Shown here piece after piece: positions 1 through 10,410 of a stretch of 64,000 nucleotides of DNA. The notes beneath the pieces were generated by a model. It saw only the letters and a list, made by a program, of their open reading frames with translations. It was not told the DNA's origin and did no database searches. The DNA comes from Saccharina japonica. Taxonomy: Eukaryota; Sar; Phaeophyceae; Laminariales; Laminariaceae. Location of the stretch: positions 134,067-198,066 of the forward strand of contig MEHQ01000917.1 in the NCBI GenBank assembly GCA_008828725.1, written 5' to 3'. Within the stretch, counting starts at the first letter, position 1, and each line of letters opens with the position of its first letter. Made by a program: the position numbers and the translations under genes.

Positions 1-65
1 GTAAAATCCGAAAGGAAGGGTGACATGTGACATCTACTTGTGCGTTTCAATCAACTAGTCAAGAT

Positions 66-235
66 TGCCGTCCGACAATCAAAGTGTAGCATGATGGACA
101 TCAACGTTGATCACTCAAAAGCACTTCGAAAAGAAGAAAACAACGGAGACAAAAGGAGCCCTAGCTGTATCTGCACAAAATCTAACCCCCCTTCTGTACA
201 CTTACCAGGTATGATACTTCCGGGTTGAGATCCTT
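66..235 (+). repeat. Dispersed ACGTTGATCACTCA-family repeat
   Basis: This is one copy of an interspersed family whose core reads roughly GACAATGTGCAGC, then TTCAACGTTGATCACTCA, followed by A-rich sequence and a pyrimidine-rich tail ending near CTTCTGTAC. Related copies occur at about 11.95, 20.24, 20.68, 21.05, 21.13, 21.22, 32.71, 49.39, 53.03, 55.62 and 59.35 kb on both strands. There is no coding potential beyond chance frames. No class is assigned because terminal repeats are not evident. Confidence 0.6.
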
Positions 236-407
236 CATTGTAATACATGAAAAGGAAATGCGATGGATGGTGGTATTCACGGAAGCAACAACAGGGAAAT
301 CACCAAATAATTAAAATGGTGTTACGTATGTATACACTATATATACCTTCTTGTATAACCAAGGAGGCGTAGCGGAGTGTGCGCTCCGTACAGTATACAG
401 GAAACCT

Positions 408-568
408 ATAATAAAAAACAGGAAAAAGCTGGTCCAGGCTGGATTTCTTATTCGAGAGGGGGCGCTTTCTACACTAATTTCAAGATAACGACTCTCGAAC
501 TTCTTCTTCTTATTTTGTTCCTCTAAATCTCAGCCTGGTTTTCTTACTAATAGCCTGTTTCGTTTTAG
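408..568 (+). mobile_element. Inverted-repeat element, AAGAAACA family, copy 1
   Basis: The sequence is the reverse complement of a segment at 50,441-50,590. Both carry inverted arms containing AAGAAACA-like ends and a CCAGGCTG block, about 150-160 bp overall. This copy has diverged ends. The size and inverted arms fit a non-autonomous DNA transposon (MITE). No protein is encoded. Confidence 0.55.
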
Positions 569-689
569 GTGTGGAACTTTTTTTTTTAATTGTGAGAGGT
601 ATGTATGTAGGAAGATCATATTCCGCCCCAACTTCAAGCCTCGAGGGCTCTCCACTCATGCTGGGCGCGCGCGCGCGTGCGGGGGAGGG

Positions 690-990
690 GGGGAGTCGGC
701 TCGCCCACCGATGGCCCCTTCGGTCCAACACCGGCGGTTTCAGATTTACACCCCCGGGGTTCCTAGTAAATCTGAGCCCGTGGGATCTCACGGGTTCCCA
801 CGGTATCCCGCCAGATTCCCGTGGCAACCGACGGGATGGAATGGGAACCCGTAGGATATTTTATCAAATAGATGCCCCGATATATTTTCCCGTTACGAGT
901 CCCGCAGGAGTTCCCATGCTAAAATTCCCTTGGCATACACCCCACGGGGATTCCCACTTGACTTCCCACGGGAATCCGTGCCAATTCACG
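690..990. repeat. GGGATTCCC-rich degenerate repeat
   Basis: The stretch is full of short self-complementary words such as TTCCCACGGG, GGGATTCCC and CCCGTGGCA in both orientations. It resembles a decayed minisatellite or local foldback. Frames on both strands stay open by composition, so I do not call a gene. Confidence 0.4.
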
Positions 991-1010
991 ACTTGAATAT
1001 TCACTACTAT

Positions 1011-1141
1011 TACGGGGGGCCATAGTAAACACTAGTAATACTAGTAAATAGGACCTGCGGTATACACACTATAGCCTATATATTTGATATTTGCCTATTT
1101 TTACTAACAATATCGGGTCCTATTTGCTATGGTCCTCCGTA
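1011..1141 (+). mobile_element. TTACGGGGG inverted-repeat element, copy 1
   Basis: A ~130 bp element. Its left end reads TACGGGGGGCCATAG and its right end is the imperfect reverse complement, CTATGGTCCTCCGTA. Inside the ends are matching TAAATAGGACC / GGTCCTATTTGC arms. Four related copies lie at 25.18, 25.57, 32.16 and 55.45 kb. It fits a small non-autonomous DNA transposon. The superfamily is not assigned. Confidence 0.6.
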
Positions 1142-1379
1142 ATATTAATAATTGATATCGGTATTTAGGAGTACAGTAATTGTGCAGCATTCCGAAATAA
1201 CCTCCAGCTCCATGCATGTTCCGAGGCGACTGGCGCTACGTACGGTAGATAGAGGGGTAATATTCATAGACTTCAAAGCAGGCCCATTTTTGTAGTTATT
1301 CCTCTGCCAAGAAGCACTCGGCCGAATGACTGCTCTCTCTACGTATTGTGTTGCAGTTCTTGAGAGCTTTTATGCCTTT

Positions 1380-1560
1380 TAGTTTATCTAGCAATAGGCA
1401 CCGCCACTGGATTGTTTTGTTTCGCTGCGCCAACAAAATAGGTCCAAGTCCAAAATTTTGAGTGAGGTGGGGGTATCATCCACAGGCACTCCCCCGAGTG
1501 GCCTCAACGCGGTGGTAGTGAAAAAATGGCATCATGCCCCCCCCCCCCCCCCATCGTAGG
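1380..1560 (+). repeat. Dispersed repeat shared with 62.29-62.42 kb
   Basis: Blocks around TGCGCCAACAAAA, the ATTTTGAGTGAGGT segment and the GGCCTCAACGCGG segment recur in the same order at 62,290-62,420. A C-run near 1,537-1,552 follows. No coding sequence is recognised. Confidence 0.45.
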
Positions 1561-1637
1561 AGGCCTTCCACGATAAGAAAAGCGTTTTTTGGCGATTTTT
1601 GTTTCTGGATGACGGAGCTGCTTAACCCAAAATCGGA

Positions 1638-2019
1638 CGCGTGCTACGATAGATAGAGGTAAAGGTGTACCGTTTTTTGGCTCAAACGTTTTCTAAACGA
1701 CGGGGCTCCTTAACCCATTCAGAACTGAAAAACAAATCCCACACTCATTCCAAGTAGCTTGTCCCCAAGTACGTGTGATTTTAGTTCTTAAGGGCTTAAC
1801 CCACAAAATCGTCGGAATCTCAATTATTGTGTTGCAGAAAGTTTCAGTAGATGCTCGGACCATGGGATTGTCCGATCGGGTACGAAGCACTCTTATTTTC
1901 CTCCTGCTGTTACATGTAGTAAATCAGTTTTTGGGTGCGGTATAGAGCTCCTCAAGTGATAAGTGACCACCCTTAGAAGGCAGAAAATACATGGTGCACC
2001 TCTACCGCCGTGGCATGCG
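1638..2019 (+). mobile_element. GTGCTACGATAGAGGT inverted-repeat element, copy 1
   Basis: The left end is CGCGTGCTACGATAG and the right end TCTACCGCCGTGGCATGCG, an imperfect inverted match. The internal order is shared by the whole family: TTTTTTGGCT, GACGGGGCTCCTTAACCCA, TTGTGTTGCA, GGACCATGG, CGGGTA-AGCAC, CAGTTTTTGGG, TAGAGCTCCTCAAGTG, GACCACCCTTA and AAGGCAGAAA. About ten full or partial copies occur in the window. It encodes no protein and is best explained as a non-autonomous DNA transposon. Confidence 0.65.
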
Positions 2020-2099
2020 TCGTCAACGTCGGAGTGCCTTTTTGTTTGCATTTGTTTTGTATACCTAGGCCATGGAATTCGAATTTTCGTTTAGTCAAG

Positions 2100-2960
2100 A
2101 TCAGTTTTTGGGCGACTTACTAATAGTACCAATACTAATAATAGTATAAAGATCCTCAAGTGGAAAAAATTGGTGCGCTTCTACCTTCTTGGCGTGTATG
2201 TGTCGTAGCAACAGTCGAAGCCTGATACCCATGGGCTGGACTTTGGACGCAACCCGGGTTCTTATCCAAATACGTATCTAACGAACTCGACGCACTTTGC
2301 TCCAGCACCAGCGCTAAGAAGGGGTACACTGGGGGAACGGCACGTCAGTACTGGCAAATGGCACTGTATTACAGTAATAGTAGGACAAGGACGCATGCTA
2401 AGATTGTACGTAGGAGCAACAACGTTTGAGCAAAACATGTATCCGTGACTCTGACAGTACCCCCTCAAGCGATCAACTATGACACCCGACATCGTTGGAA
2501 CACAATCCGTATTTATTGTAGACTCTTTCCACGGTGAGAGCTGCCCTTTTTGCCTTCTGAGACAGTATTTTGTCACTGGGACCGGTTGAGCTTCTGAAGT
2601 GGGTAACTACCGGTTATAACTATATTTTTCTCGTTCGTTTGTTTTAGGATTAGCTCATACAGCGCATACAGCGCATACAGCGCATACACATGTTGGTGGG
2701 GTTGCGCGAACAACCTTCTTTGGAGTCATGATTACTCGAGTGAGACATTGAGCTCCTCATGTGACAAACTTACAAAATAAGCCGACAGCCCTAGAAGGTG
2801 GCATTGCTCATTGCACGTTGTTTTCGTTGTATACGTAGGCCATCAGGTGCTGCACTTTCGCTTTTTTCTTAAAAGTCAGTTTCTTGGCGACGTACTAACG
2901 ACTTACTAATAGTGTGGAGCCCCTCGAGTGAAAAGCCCAAGAATATTACGTAGGATAACC
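2100..2960 (+). repeat. Decayed fragments of the GTGCTACGATAGAGGT family
   Basis: Scattered pieces match the right half of the family: CAGTTTTTGGGCGAC near 2,103, GATCCTCAAGTGG near 2,152, GAGCTCCTCATGTGAC near 2,750 and GTCAGTTTCTTGGCGAC near 2,875. A short GCGCATACA repeat sits at 2,655-2,690 and recurs near 50,640. I see no gene between 2,020 and 3,140. Confidence 0.4.
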
Positions 2961-3143
2961 CCTATCGTACCTTAATAGCATGTGTCCAAGCCGCATGTGT
3001 TTGCCGATAAGCCGTCCCTGACCCGCTTCCTCCAAAAACAACAAAACCCAGGCCCCTTTGAGTGGGAGCAACACCACCACTTCACCCCCACCCCTGCTAG
3101 GAGTCTTGGGGCGGTGTCGAAGGACTTATTTTTTTCCACCAGA

Positions 3144-3612
3144 CGCGTGGTCTACGATAGAGGTAGAGGTATACCTTTTTTTGGCTGAAATGTTTTCTGA
3201 ATGATAGGGCTCCTTAGGGCCCATATTAACGAGTATAAAATAAATTCAATTTGGTAAAAATAAAATTCAAATTCGCTTTTCATTGGTCAACACAAGCACC
3301 AGCACCCCCCAAGATCCTAATCTTTGGTGCTGGTGCGCGTGTTGACCAATGAAAAGCGGATTTTTTTTTTTTCCAAATTGATTTTTTTCTTTCTTCGTTA
3401 AAACGGGCCCTTAACCCAAAATAACCGATCTTTCATTCTTGTGTTGCAATATATTTTCACTGCATTTGGGCCATGGATTTTTTCTCATCGAGTATATACA
3501 GTAGCACTTTTATCTTCCTCCAAAGTCATTTTTTTAATTAAGGTATAGAGCTCCTCAAGTGACCACCCTTATAAGGCAGAAACAACAGGGTACACCTCTA
3601 CCGAAGTATGCG
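3144..3612 (+). mobile_element. GTGCTACGATAGAGGT element, copy 2, with nested insertion
   Basis: The copy runs from CGCGTGGTCTACGATAGAGG to ACCTCTACCGAAGTATGCG. Its internal CTCCTTAACCC site is split by the foldback element at 3,217-3,410. Removing that insert restores the usual family order. Confidence 0.7.
3217..3410 (-). mobile_element. GGGCCC foldback MITE, copy 1 (PIF/Harbinger-like)
   Basis: This 194 bp palindromic element starts and ends in GGGCCC. Its long inverted arms contain TTAACGA, CAATTTGG and GCTTTTCATTGGTCAACAC, around a short centre. It is flanked by TTA on both sides (3,214-3,216 and 3,411-3,413). Intact relatives of the surrounding element read CTCCTTAACCC, so the empty site is known and TTA is a true 3-bp target duplication. 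A TTA duplication with GGGC-type ends matches Tourist/PIF-Harbinger MITEs; the superfamily call is inference. Confidence 0.75.
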
Positions 3613-3734
3613 ACACCAGGCTCTCCGGAGCGCCCATCACAGCGACTGAGGGGGGCCACCTTTATATAAGGCAGGCGGCTACTGCACGTCACGGAGAGGC
3701 GTCAACCCCCACGGTCCATTGCACGGGGCTGTCA

Positions 3735-4005
3735 GGGGGGGGGGGTGTACTCACACCATGTATGGCCGCAATCGTGTGACCATAGATCCTAGATCCTCCC
3801 ATCCCAGCAATACCGGGAAGGAGCACATCGGGTTTTCACAGACCAGGCACAGACATTGCTTGCACCAAGCGCGAAGCGCTGTGAGGTGTTCGACGAGTCG
3901 CGTGAAGGGAGAGCCGCATCCTACTAAGAATCACCTGTGAGGCGGACTTGCTTGACTACGGATAACAACGTCGAACGAATTGATTTTTGTTCCTGGTGTG
4001 GCCCC
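3735..4005 (+). repeat. Poly-G-headed dispersed repeat, copy 1
   Basis: A G-run leads into a conserved body of about 260 bp. The body holds GGTGTACTCA, CCATAGA-CCT, GGTTTTCAC, CAGACATTGCTTGCACCA, GCGAAGCGC-GTGAGGTGTT, GTGAAGGGAGAGC and a GGCGGACTTGC block, and ends near CTGGTGTGGCC. Eight copies are present in the window. The G-run head and ragged 3' truncations look like a retroposed or SINE-like sequence, but I cannot place RNA polymerase III boxes with confidence. Confidence 0.6.
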
Positions 4006-4246
4006 TTTCAAAGACAACTGTCGGGGGGGGGGGAACTCTCTCGGGAAGTTTAGCTATTGCACGTATTACGGGCGGTAGTGCAGAGGTCGGTGTGTCTCGG
4101 CGCTGCTTGGCAATAGGCCCGGTGCTTACGGTGGAAAGCAGGCAGCTACGCATGGGGGGCGCCACCCTTCACAACCGACTGGAGCACTCACCGAGAACGA
4201 CTATAGGCCAAGGGTAAGGATCGCAGACAGACGACAGGGATGGAAT

Positions 4247-4440
4247 GGGGGGGGGGGTGTACTCATGTCGTGCACGGCCGTAGTCGTATAACCATAGACC
4301 CTCGCATCCCTACAATGCCGGGACGGAGCACGTTCGGTTTTCACCAACCAGGCGGGACGGAATGGGGGGGGGGGGGGGAAAAAGGGGGACGGGAGGGGCT
4401 GGCCCGGGGGGGGNNNNNNNNNGGGGGGGGGGGGGGGTAA
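4247..4440 (+). repeat. Poly-G-headed repeat, copy 2, inserted in retroelement A
   Basis: A short copy (body to about 4,353) sits between two occurrences of a GG-A/C-GGAATGGGGG motif. Copy B of the retroelement has a single uninterrupted G-rich site here. The duplicated GGAATGGGG flanks therefore look like a target-site duplication. The right flank includes a poly-G tract with nine N bases at 4,414-4,422, an unresolved assembly spot. Confidence 0.55.
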
Positions 4441-4449
4441 CAAGGTGAC

Positions 4450-5199
4450 CGGCAGGGCTGTCGCCGGAGCGGGGGGAGGAAGGAAGGACAAAATGACAGG
4501 GGGGAAGCCAACCCCGCGGTCCGAATGCCTCACGCTGGAAATGGGATTAACATGAATAATGGCCGTTCGGGAATCTCCCATTGCATCAAGAGAAATCACT
4601 CGACGTTGAGACCCTTCGCCCATGGGAATGGACGGTAACCACGCCCCCCACTTGCCGCCGAGGAATGAACCGGGTTCTCGGCGTGCAGTTCCTCCCTCCG
4701 GGAGCGGAGGAAGGGGTTGATGGGGGCACCCGACCCAAGCCCTCCCCTCGGGAGAGGCCGCGAGGGTAAGGTAGGACCCAGAGGGATCGAGTGGGCGAGA
4801 TGTGGGATGCCTCCTCCGCTGCTAAGAGGGCAGGTCCGGGGTCTCAAGATGCCCGCCGTGCCGCGGAGTACGTCGCTCGGATGAGGCTTCAGAGTGGATC
4901 CACGCAGGCAGGGAGTCAGCTAGGTAACAGGGTGCTCCTTTCTGGCAGACTCGACAACAGCAGATCAAGGTGGCCTACCTCGCCACCTCTTAGCGCTGCG
5001 CCAGACTCACGGGACTCGGGAGTTGTCGGGTCTTGGCCAAGTTCGCCTCACCCTCCCCATCCGGGAGCAAACGCTTCGTCAGCGACACCAAGAGCGCGGC
5101 GATCCCATGGAGGTGGACCCCGTTAGGGGGGAGGCGCTGCAGAAGGATCGCATGCCGCATCAGAGAGAGGGGGGGGAGGGGGGGGGGGGGGGGGGCCGC

Positions 5200-5232
<33 letters not shown>

Positions 5233-5440
5233 CGACCGCAGCCGGGTCGAGGGTGGCACCACACCAGGAAAAGGGGCCAATGGGAGAGCAAACACGGAAG
5301 GACTTATCTCCACCAGGACGAGAGCACGCACCCGGGCAGCCGCTAGGATGGGCGAGAGAGCCAACAAACAAGCATCCGGCACCTCGCCTCGGCAACAGGT
5401 GGTAGTGCGGATAGCGTCACCAGGACCTCGGTTGGGGTAG
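4450..5440 (+). pseudogene. Retroelement A 5' coding or leader region, broken
   Basis: A GC-rich segment carries many short overlapping frames and a long G-run at 5,170-5,231. Nucleotide similarity to copy B (35,770-36,420, minus strand) is clear to about 4,930, including the GTTCTCGGCGTGCAG block and the CGCCGTGCCGCGGA block. In the frame holding residues SQDARRAAEYVARM the reading is protein-like, so a gag or ORF1-like product is possible, but no domain is recognised. Confidence 0.4.
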
Positions 5441-5477
5441 GTACCGTTCCAGACGGAATCCTCTCTAGGGGCGCCTC

Positions 5478-6126
5478 TCTACCGCAGCCGAGCCAGAGGA
5501 CCCTGAGGTCATCGGCGGCAACGAGGCTCTGGCGGCCTCCGATGTCCACTTCCCCGCTGGAGCGGTCGATAGCATCGGTCGGAGAGCCTTCGTCGTCGCT
5601 AGTGAAGATGGTACCTCCGCCGCCAGCATTTCAGTCACTGACAATGTGGTCCCAGTCCAGGACGTTTGTTTAGGCTCTTTCGTCAATGGGCACGCCGTCC
5701 ATAACACAAAACTGGATCGGAGCCTTTGATGTTGAGGGTACCGCCGCCCCCACTACTGATGGAACCTGTATCGGTCCAGGAATCAGACTCTTCGTGCTGA
5801 TTTCAGTTAGCTACGACATGGACGCAGCCCCCGACCCCAACACTAGCGGGTGCAGCTCACTCTCGGAGGAAGGCCTTCCATGCCCCCACAGCCGCCGCCG
5901 ACCGCTGCCTACCGCCAACGACGCAACCTGGGGTGTCCGAGTCGCTTCCAAGGAAGTCTTCGCCAATGGGGTAGCCCCAACCGACATTGCGGTCTCCAGC
6001 GGCGAGTTTGGTACACATGCCGCCACCGTTGGCGACGCCTCAACCGCGGCTAACTACATCACCGTCTGCCAGGCCACCCCTGCCGCTACCTGTGTCATTG
6101 TCACGGCAGCCGTTGTCGACGGCTGA
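5478..6126 (+). pseudogene. ORF1-like frame of retroelement A, one frameshift
   Basis: Two adjacent frames together read as a plausible protein. The first contains EPEDPEVIGGNEALAA and FPAGAVDSIGRRAFVVASED, ending at a stop near 5,730. The second (ATG at 5,686) carries WGVRVASKEVFANG and ends VVDG-stop at 6,124-6,126. Codon usage is consistently GC-rich at third positions. The family is not recognised. It lies upstream of the reverse transcriptase, where ORF1 products of such elements usually sit. Copy B lacks this region, so it cannot be checked internally. Confidence 0.4.
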
Positions 6127-8690
6127 CCTCGCCTTGACAAAAAAAATATTCTTGACACCGGAGGCGGTCCTGGCTCTCGAAGCCTCACCGCAATCAGCGA
6201 CTAGATCGGCGCAGTTGCCGCTACCCAGGCCGTGCCCACGACGCCCGCGGGGGCCCTGGAAAAACGGAGTCCAAGGTCCGCGTCGATTTCCGAGCCGCCG
6301 TCGCCACCGCCACGGACAGCGCCGCCGACGCCTACAGGGAGTGGGCAGCCTCGAGAGTAGGCCCCGGACTAATTGTGCGTGTGCTACGACGCCCTGACGG
6401 CCCCAATGGTCTATCGCAGCAGCTGCCTTCAACGGCTTTACCTACCGAGCTACGTCGCCCTCCGCGTCAGGTCAGCGGTCAACCTACGTTTCCTGGCGTA
6501 AACGTTGGCCCTAGCAGCCGAGCAAGCGGATAGAAGAGTACTCCGAACGAACAGTGGAAAAGTTATGGCACAGGTGATGGTGGTCGCACGGCGAGGGATC
6601 CCGGCTAGGGGAGGAGGGGGGTTATCCATTCGGGGCACACGAGACGGGAGGGGAGAGCGAGTAACATGCAGCACTATTTTCCACGGGTTGGTGAAGGAGA
6701 TGCCCTTCGTGCGCGTGTCCTTTTCATGAGGTGTGCACCACCGTCGCGCTCTAGGCTTTGTTGAGTACGAAACCCCCCGAGGTAAGGCCAACGGCTCATA
6801 CACGAGGCCACGTGCCCGAATCCGGCCGTACATGCGGTGCACGAAGAGGTGGATCTACTCACCCTTCTTGAACAGAACCGTGGTCTCGATGGATCGGCAG
6901 ACATCTGCCGAGAATAAAGTCATAGATACCAGGGTCACCGTAGCTGAGCTCCGTCTCTCTAGGAGGTCCAACTCTACAACCGGGACGGTGCATTTGTCGC
7001 GGAGTGCGACCAAACAAGAAGAGCAAGGCATCGGCAGAGGTCAGTGTGGTACGAGCCCTCAGAAACCACAAGTGGAAACGCCGTACGGGGTTTGTGGACA
7101 GCACATTATCGCCCGTCAGAGGTTCGCTTTCCCCGGCTGGCTTGCGCACATGGAGTGCGTCGTGGAAAGCGAGAGGGATTCCGACAGGGAGACAGCCGGA
7201 ACGGGGTGCCATAAGAGAAGGTAGGAGACCGTCCCGTCGGAAGGGGGATTCTTTTTTCCTCGCGAAAATACTGCCGAGGGTCCACCAACGATATGATGGC
7301 GTTACGGAGTGGGTTGCACATCGAGGGGTATACGGTTGGCAAAACAATGGTGGTCAGCAACTTTGGAGGTGGAATAGGCCGCGAATCGAGGTAACAACGT
7401 CCGAAATGTAGAAGCAAGGCCGGGAGAGGAGGAAGAAGCATTGTGCAAGTACTACGGGCGGATTCTGGACGACTCGGCAGGCGGGTTGAGGCACAATCAC
7501 AGGCGGGTACTCGTCCCGTGCCCGCCCGGAGGATTGGTGCACATCCGCTGCATGTTGAAGTGAGCGGACGACATCGTGCGAGCGCATGTAGACCCGAGGT
7601 TCTGTGTCGCGTATCGCTCCGCGTGGGCGCGGGGGAGGCGAACCTCCTATCCGGAAGAACTTGCTAGAGGCTTCCAATGACCGAGCCTAGGGAGAGGTGG
7701 ACGGCGTTGAGGATCGCCATGCAGTTCGCCGACCTCCTTCAGCGGGACGTCTCCGGACCGGGGCCAGTTAGCTACTTGACAACCGGCGTTTACCGCTCGT
7801 TCGATACCATGGGGCGTAACCCCGGGAGGAGCCGAATCTCTTTGTTTCTCTTGTGCTACCTATTCAGCGACGCTCTGGGCCTGCCTCAAGGGGCGTGTCT
7901 GATTTCCTTCTTCCGAGGGAATGGGCAGCGGCTGCTGGTCGCTGCAGTTCGCTATTGGCCGCATGCGGTATACGATCACCGGAAAGCTTGCTCCGGTTAA
8001 CAAGCCATAGGCTTTACTTCGGGCTCCACGTCCAAGAATACCCGGCTGGCCCTAGCTCCGAGTGAGAAGCACGTTTAAGACTCTAGGGGTTCAAAACGCG
8101 CTGGAAGAAGGTGTCACGTTGCCTGTATTTCCGGTGGAGGTGGCGGCTTCACCGAGAGGAACTGGGCTAGTGCTGAAGATCGACTCGATGATGAGCGGGC
8201 AGCTTAAACAAGAACGAGCAGCTCCGGGTGCCACACAGAGCCACCATAACGCGGGAAGTAGGGTACCACGCCAGTGTGACAGCCCGAAACGCCCCGGACA
8301 AGGTCCGAGACGGCGTCGACAACAACCGGGGTGGCAGTGCCTACATCTAGTTACGGAGAGGGGAGATATCGGTCGCAATGGTTAAACGAGGTCGGTCGAT
8401 AGGATCTGGGAGGTGGTCACGAACAGCTAGCACAGGCCTGGGAGTAGTGCGCCACTCATGTCAGCAGGCCGGGGCGGGGCGGGAGAGGGTACAAGGAATG
8501 AGCCTAGCAGAGGTGGAAGAGTTAGCGACGGTGGCGGAAAAGCGGAAATCAAAGGGACGCGAACTAGCGGTTAGTGAGAGGAGTGATGAGTGAGAACCGA
8601 GAGCCAAATAAGCGGAGGGGGATTATCCGAAATGAACGGCATCAAGCCTAGGAGACCAAACGGCGAAGCACCAGCTAGGGCATTAGTGAG
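6127..8690 (+). other. Retroelement A, uninterpretable central part
   Basis: A GC-rich sequence of short, frequently interrupted frames. Protein-like stretches appear, for example EEEALCKYYGRILDDSAGG near 7,430, but none extends far and none is recognised. Copy B lacks this part, so no comparison is possible here. I treat it as decayed element interior. Confidence 0.45.
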
Positions 8691-8754
8691 CCCACCGAAC
8701 AGCGTGGGGCCCGTGCCTTCCTTGGTGACACCCGAGGAGACGTGGTGTACGGGG

Positions 8755-9047
8755 TCTGTTGTGTAATTCTCCAGCTCGAGTAGTGGGTGGTATATGTTTC
8801 ACGTCGGCAAGGGCGCCACGTCTTTCACGCTCGTTGTGTGGCCATGGCTCTCGCGAGAAACGTGGCACCAAAACCACTCCGTTGCCTATTTGTCAACTGC
8901 GGATCTCAGCACGCACTGGAGGCAGCGATCCAAGCAGACCCGGGTTTTCGCAATTGGGCCGCGCGGATGGGAGGGGGGACACAGGTGACCAGGATCCATG
9001 CAGACGGAGACTTCGCTACGGATGGGACCAAAAACGTCTTGGTGTAG
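8755..9047 (+). pseudogene. RING-like zinc-binding remnant in retroelement A
   Basis: One frame reads GRHVFHARCVAMALARN, then PLRCLFVNC, then an acidic helix-like stretch HALEAAIQADPG, ending LV-stop at 9,047. The H-x2-H-x2-C followed by C-x4-C spacing recalls the second half of a RING-H2 finger. A degraded first cysteine pair may lie upstream near 8,755-8,775, where the frame is lost. Copy B (35,273-35,557, minus) keeps CGQGRHVLHSHH and LSCPAVTC followed by a similar acidic stretch. The conserved order in two copies supports a real domain. RING identity is tentative because metal ligands are missing in each copy. Confidence 0.4.
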
Positions 9048-9379
9048 GGCCACCACTCACTGAAATCGTTTCTTTGGATGGCCTGAGGCAACATTCCGCC
9101 ATCGGAAAGTAAGTGCAGCCGCAGTTAGCGGGCGCACACGCATTTCTGAGCGTCCATGTATTTGTTGTCCTCAACCAGGCCATGGGAGAACACCGACCAA
9201 ACCGAGACCCGGCGACGCCAAACTCGTTCCTGTGGGCGATCTAGTTAGAGTACATCGGGCCGACCCTTCTCTACTCCCCGGACGGCCGGACCAAGAGGCG
9301 ACCGAGGTTCGTGTTGGTGGAGAGCGGGGACAATGTCCTCGCGCTCCCAAGGCTGATGGCATAACCCAGGCGAGGGGCC

Positions 9380-9796
9380 TTGAAGCAACGAGATGCCGCT
9401 CAAGAAGCTTCCGAGGAGGAAAACATTGCACGGGCGTCGTCGGCGTGCTACCAAGCGGGAGAACACAAAGTGGTAGCACCCACCCTTCTGGCAGAGCCAC
9501 GCTTAGCCGGAGCCGAGAAGACGTGGAACACACTGGTGGACGAAGACTATGCCGTCGTGCCCGCGGCGGCAACGGTCTCAAACCTGGCGAGCGCCACCGA
9601 TGTAGACGATGAAAATGTTCTCCCGTGGCACCCGGATGATGAGTACGCCTCCGGGGTGCTCTTCGGCGTCATTAGCTCCCGCGGCGTCCTGACGCCCCCG
9701 GAAAAGACGGTCAAGGGTTCGCGCCCTGCCGCCCATTCTATACACCGACCTCGGGAGGAAGGAGCTCGACGGGAGTATGACAACCTTCTGGTGTAG
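9380..9796 (+). pseudogene. Linker ahead of reverse transcriptase, retroelement A
   Basis: An open frame runs about 138 codons to a stop at 9,794-9,796. It passes through EEENIARASSACYQAGEHKVV and GVLTPPEKTVKGSRPAA. The neighbouring frame after about 9,700 (FYTDLGRKELDGS, then PELCQLILQLRL) resembles the N-terminal portion of a reverse-transcriptase region, implying a frameshift in between. Confidence 0.4.
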
Positions 9797-9799
9797 GAT

Positions 9800-10405
9800 C
9801 GTCGACGAGCCGGGCGCGTTCCCGCCAGAGCTCTGCCAGCTTATCTTGCAGTTGAGACTCACCACGTTGGGGGGAAAGTGTCGCCAGGTTTTCGTTGGTA
9901 CGATGAGGCTCATTACCGTAGAGGCTATATGACAGTGGCGACTGTGGTGGTAGGAGATCAAACGAGAAATGAGGCAGTTTGGGATCGCCGTACCCGGAGG
10001 AGTGCAGCATGTGGGATTGAGGGGACGAACGCTGCACGAGACGGGCAACTGTTTTCATTTTCACTGAATGATCCAGTGCAATTAACACTGCGAAAATGAC
10101 GACGGTTCTTGCGGAAAACTGTGTGCCAGCGCTCACGTCGTTGGTGGCCAAGAGCTACGGTGCAAGACCAGCTGACGGGGGGGCTTTCGGATGGACTCTG
10201 AAGAGACCAGGACGAACAAAAGGCTCCAGCGATGTCCAGCAGGGGGACCCCATGGGGCCGGCGATGTTATGTTTGGCATTACGACGAGGGTTGAAACGTT
10301 CGAGAGAGGAGTTCGAGTGGTACGGAGGCAAAGCCTTCGCGTCATGGAATATGTTTCTCTCAGTCTCATGAGGGTCACGGCCGACAAGGTTGGAGTCTTG
10401 GCCTT
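9800..10405 (+). pseudogene. Reverse transcriptase, N-terminal and palm part, broken
   Basis: RT blocks are visible across several frames. QFGIAVPGGVQH lies at 9,973-10,014, matching the QFG-VPGG block that precedes RT motif A in this group. VQQGDPMGP lies at 10,234-10,260, the classic RT motif B. About 27 codons later the expected acidic Y/F-x-D-D active-site box reads FMEYVSLSLM, so the paired catalytic aspartates are not visible. Frames change at least twice. The region ends at LAFP, where the 10,411-10,693 element has inserted. It is an inactive relic. Confidence 0.65.
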
Positions 10406-10410
10406 CCCCC

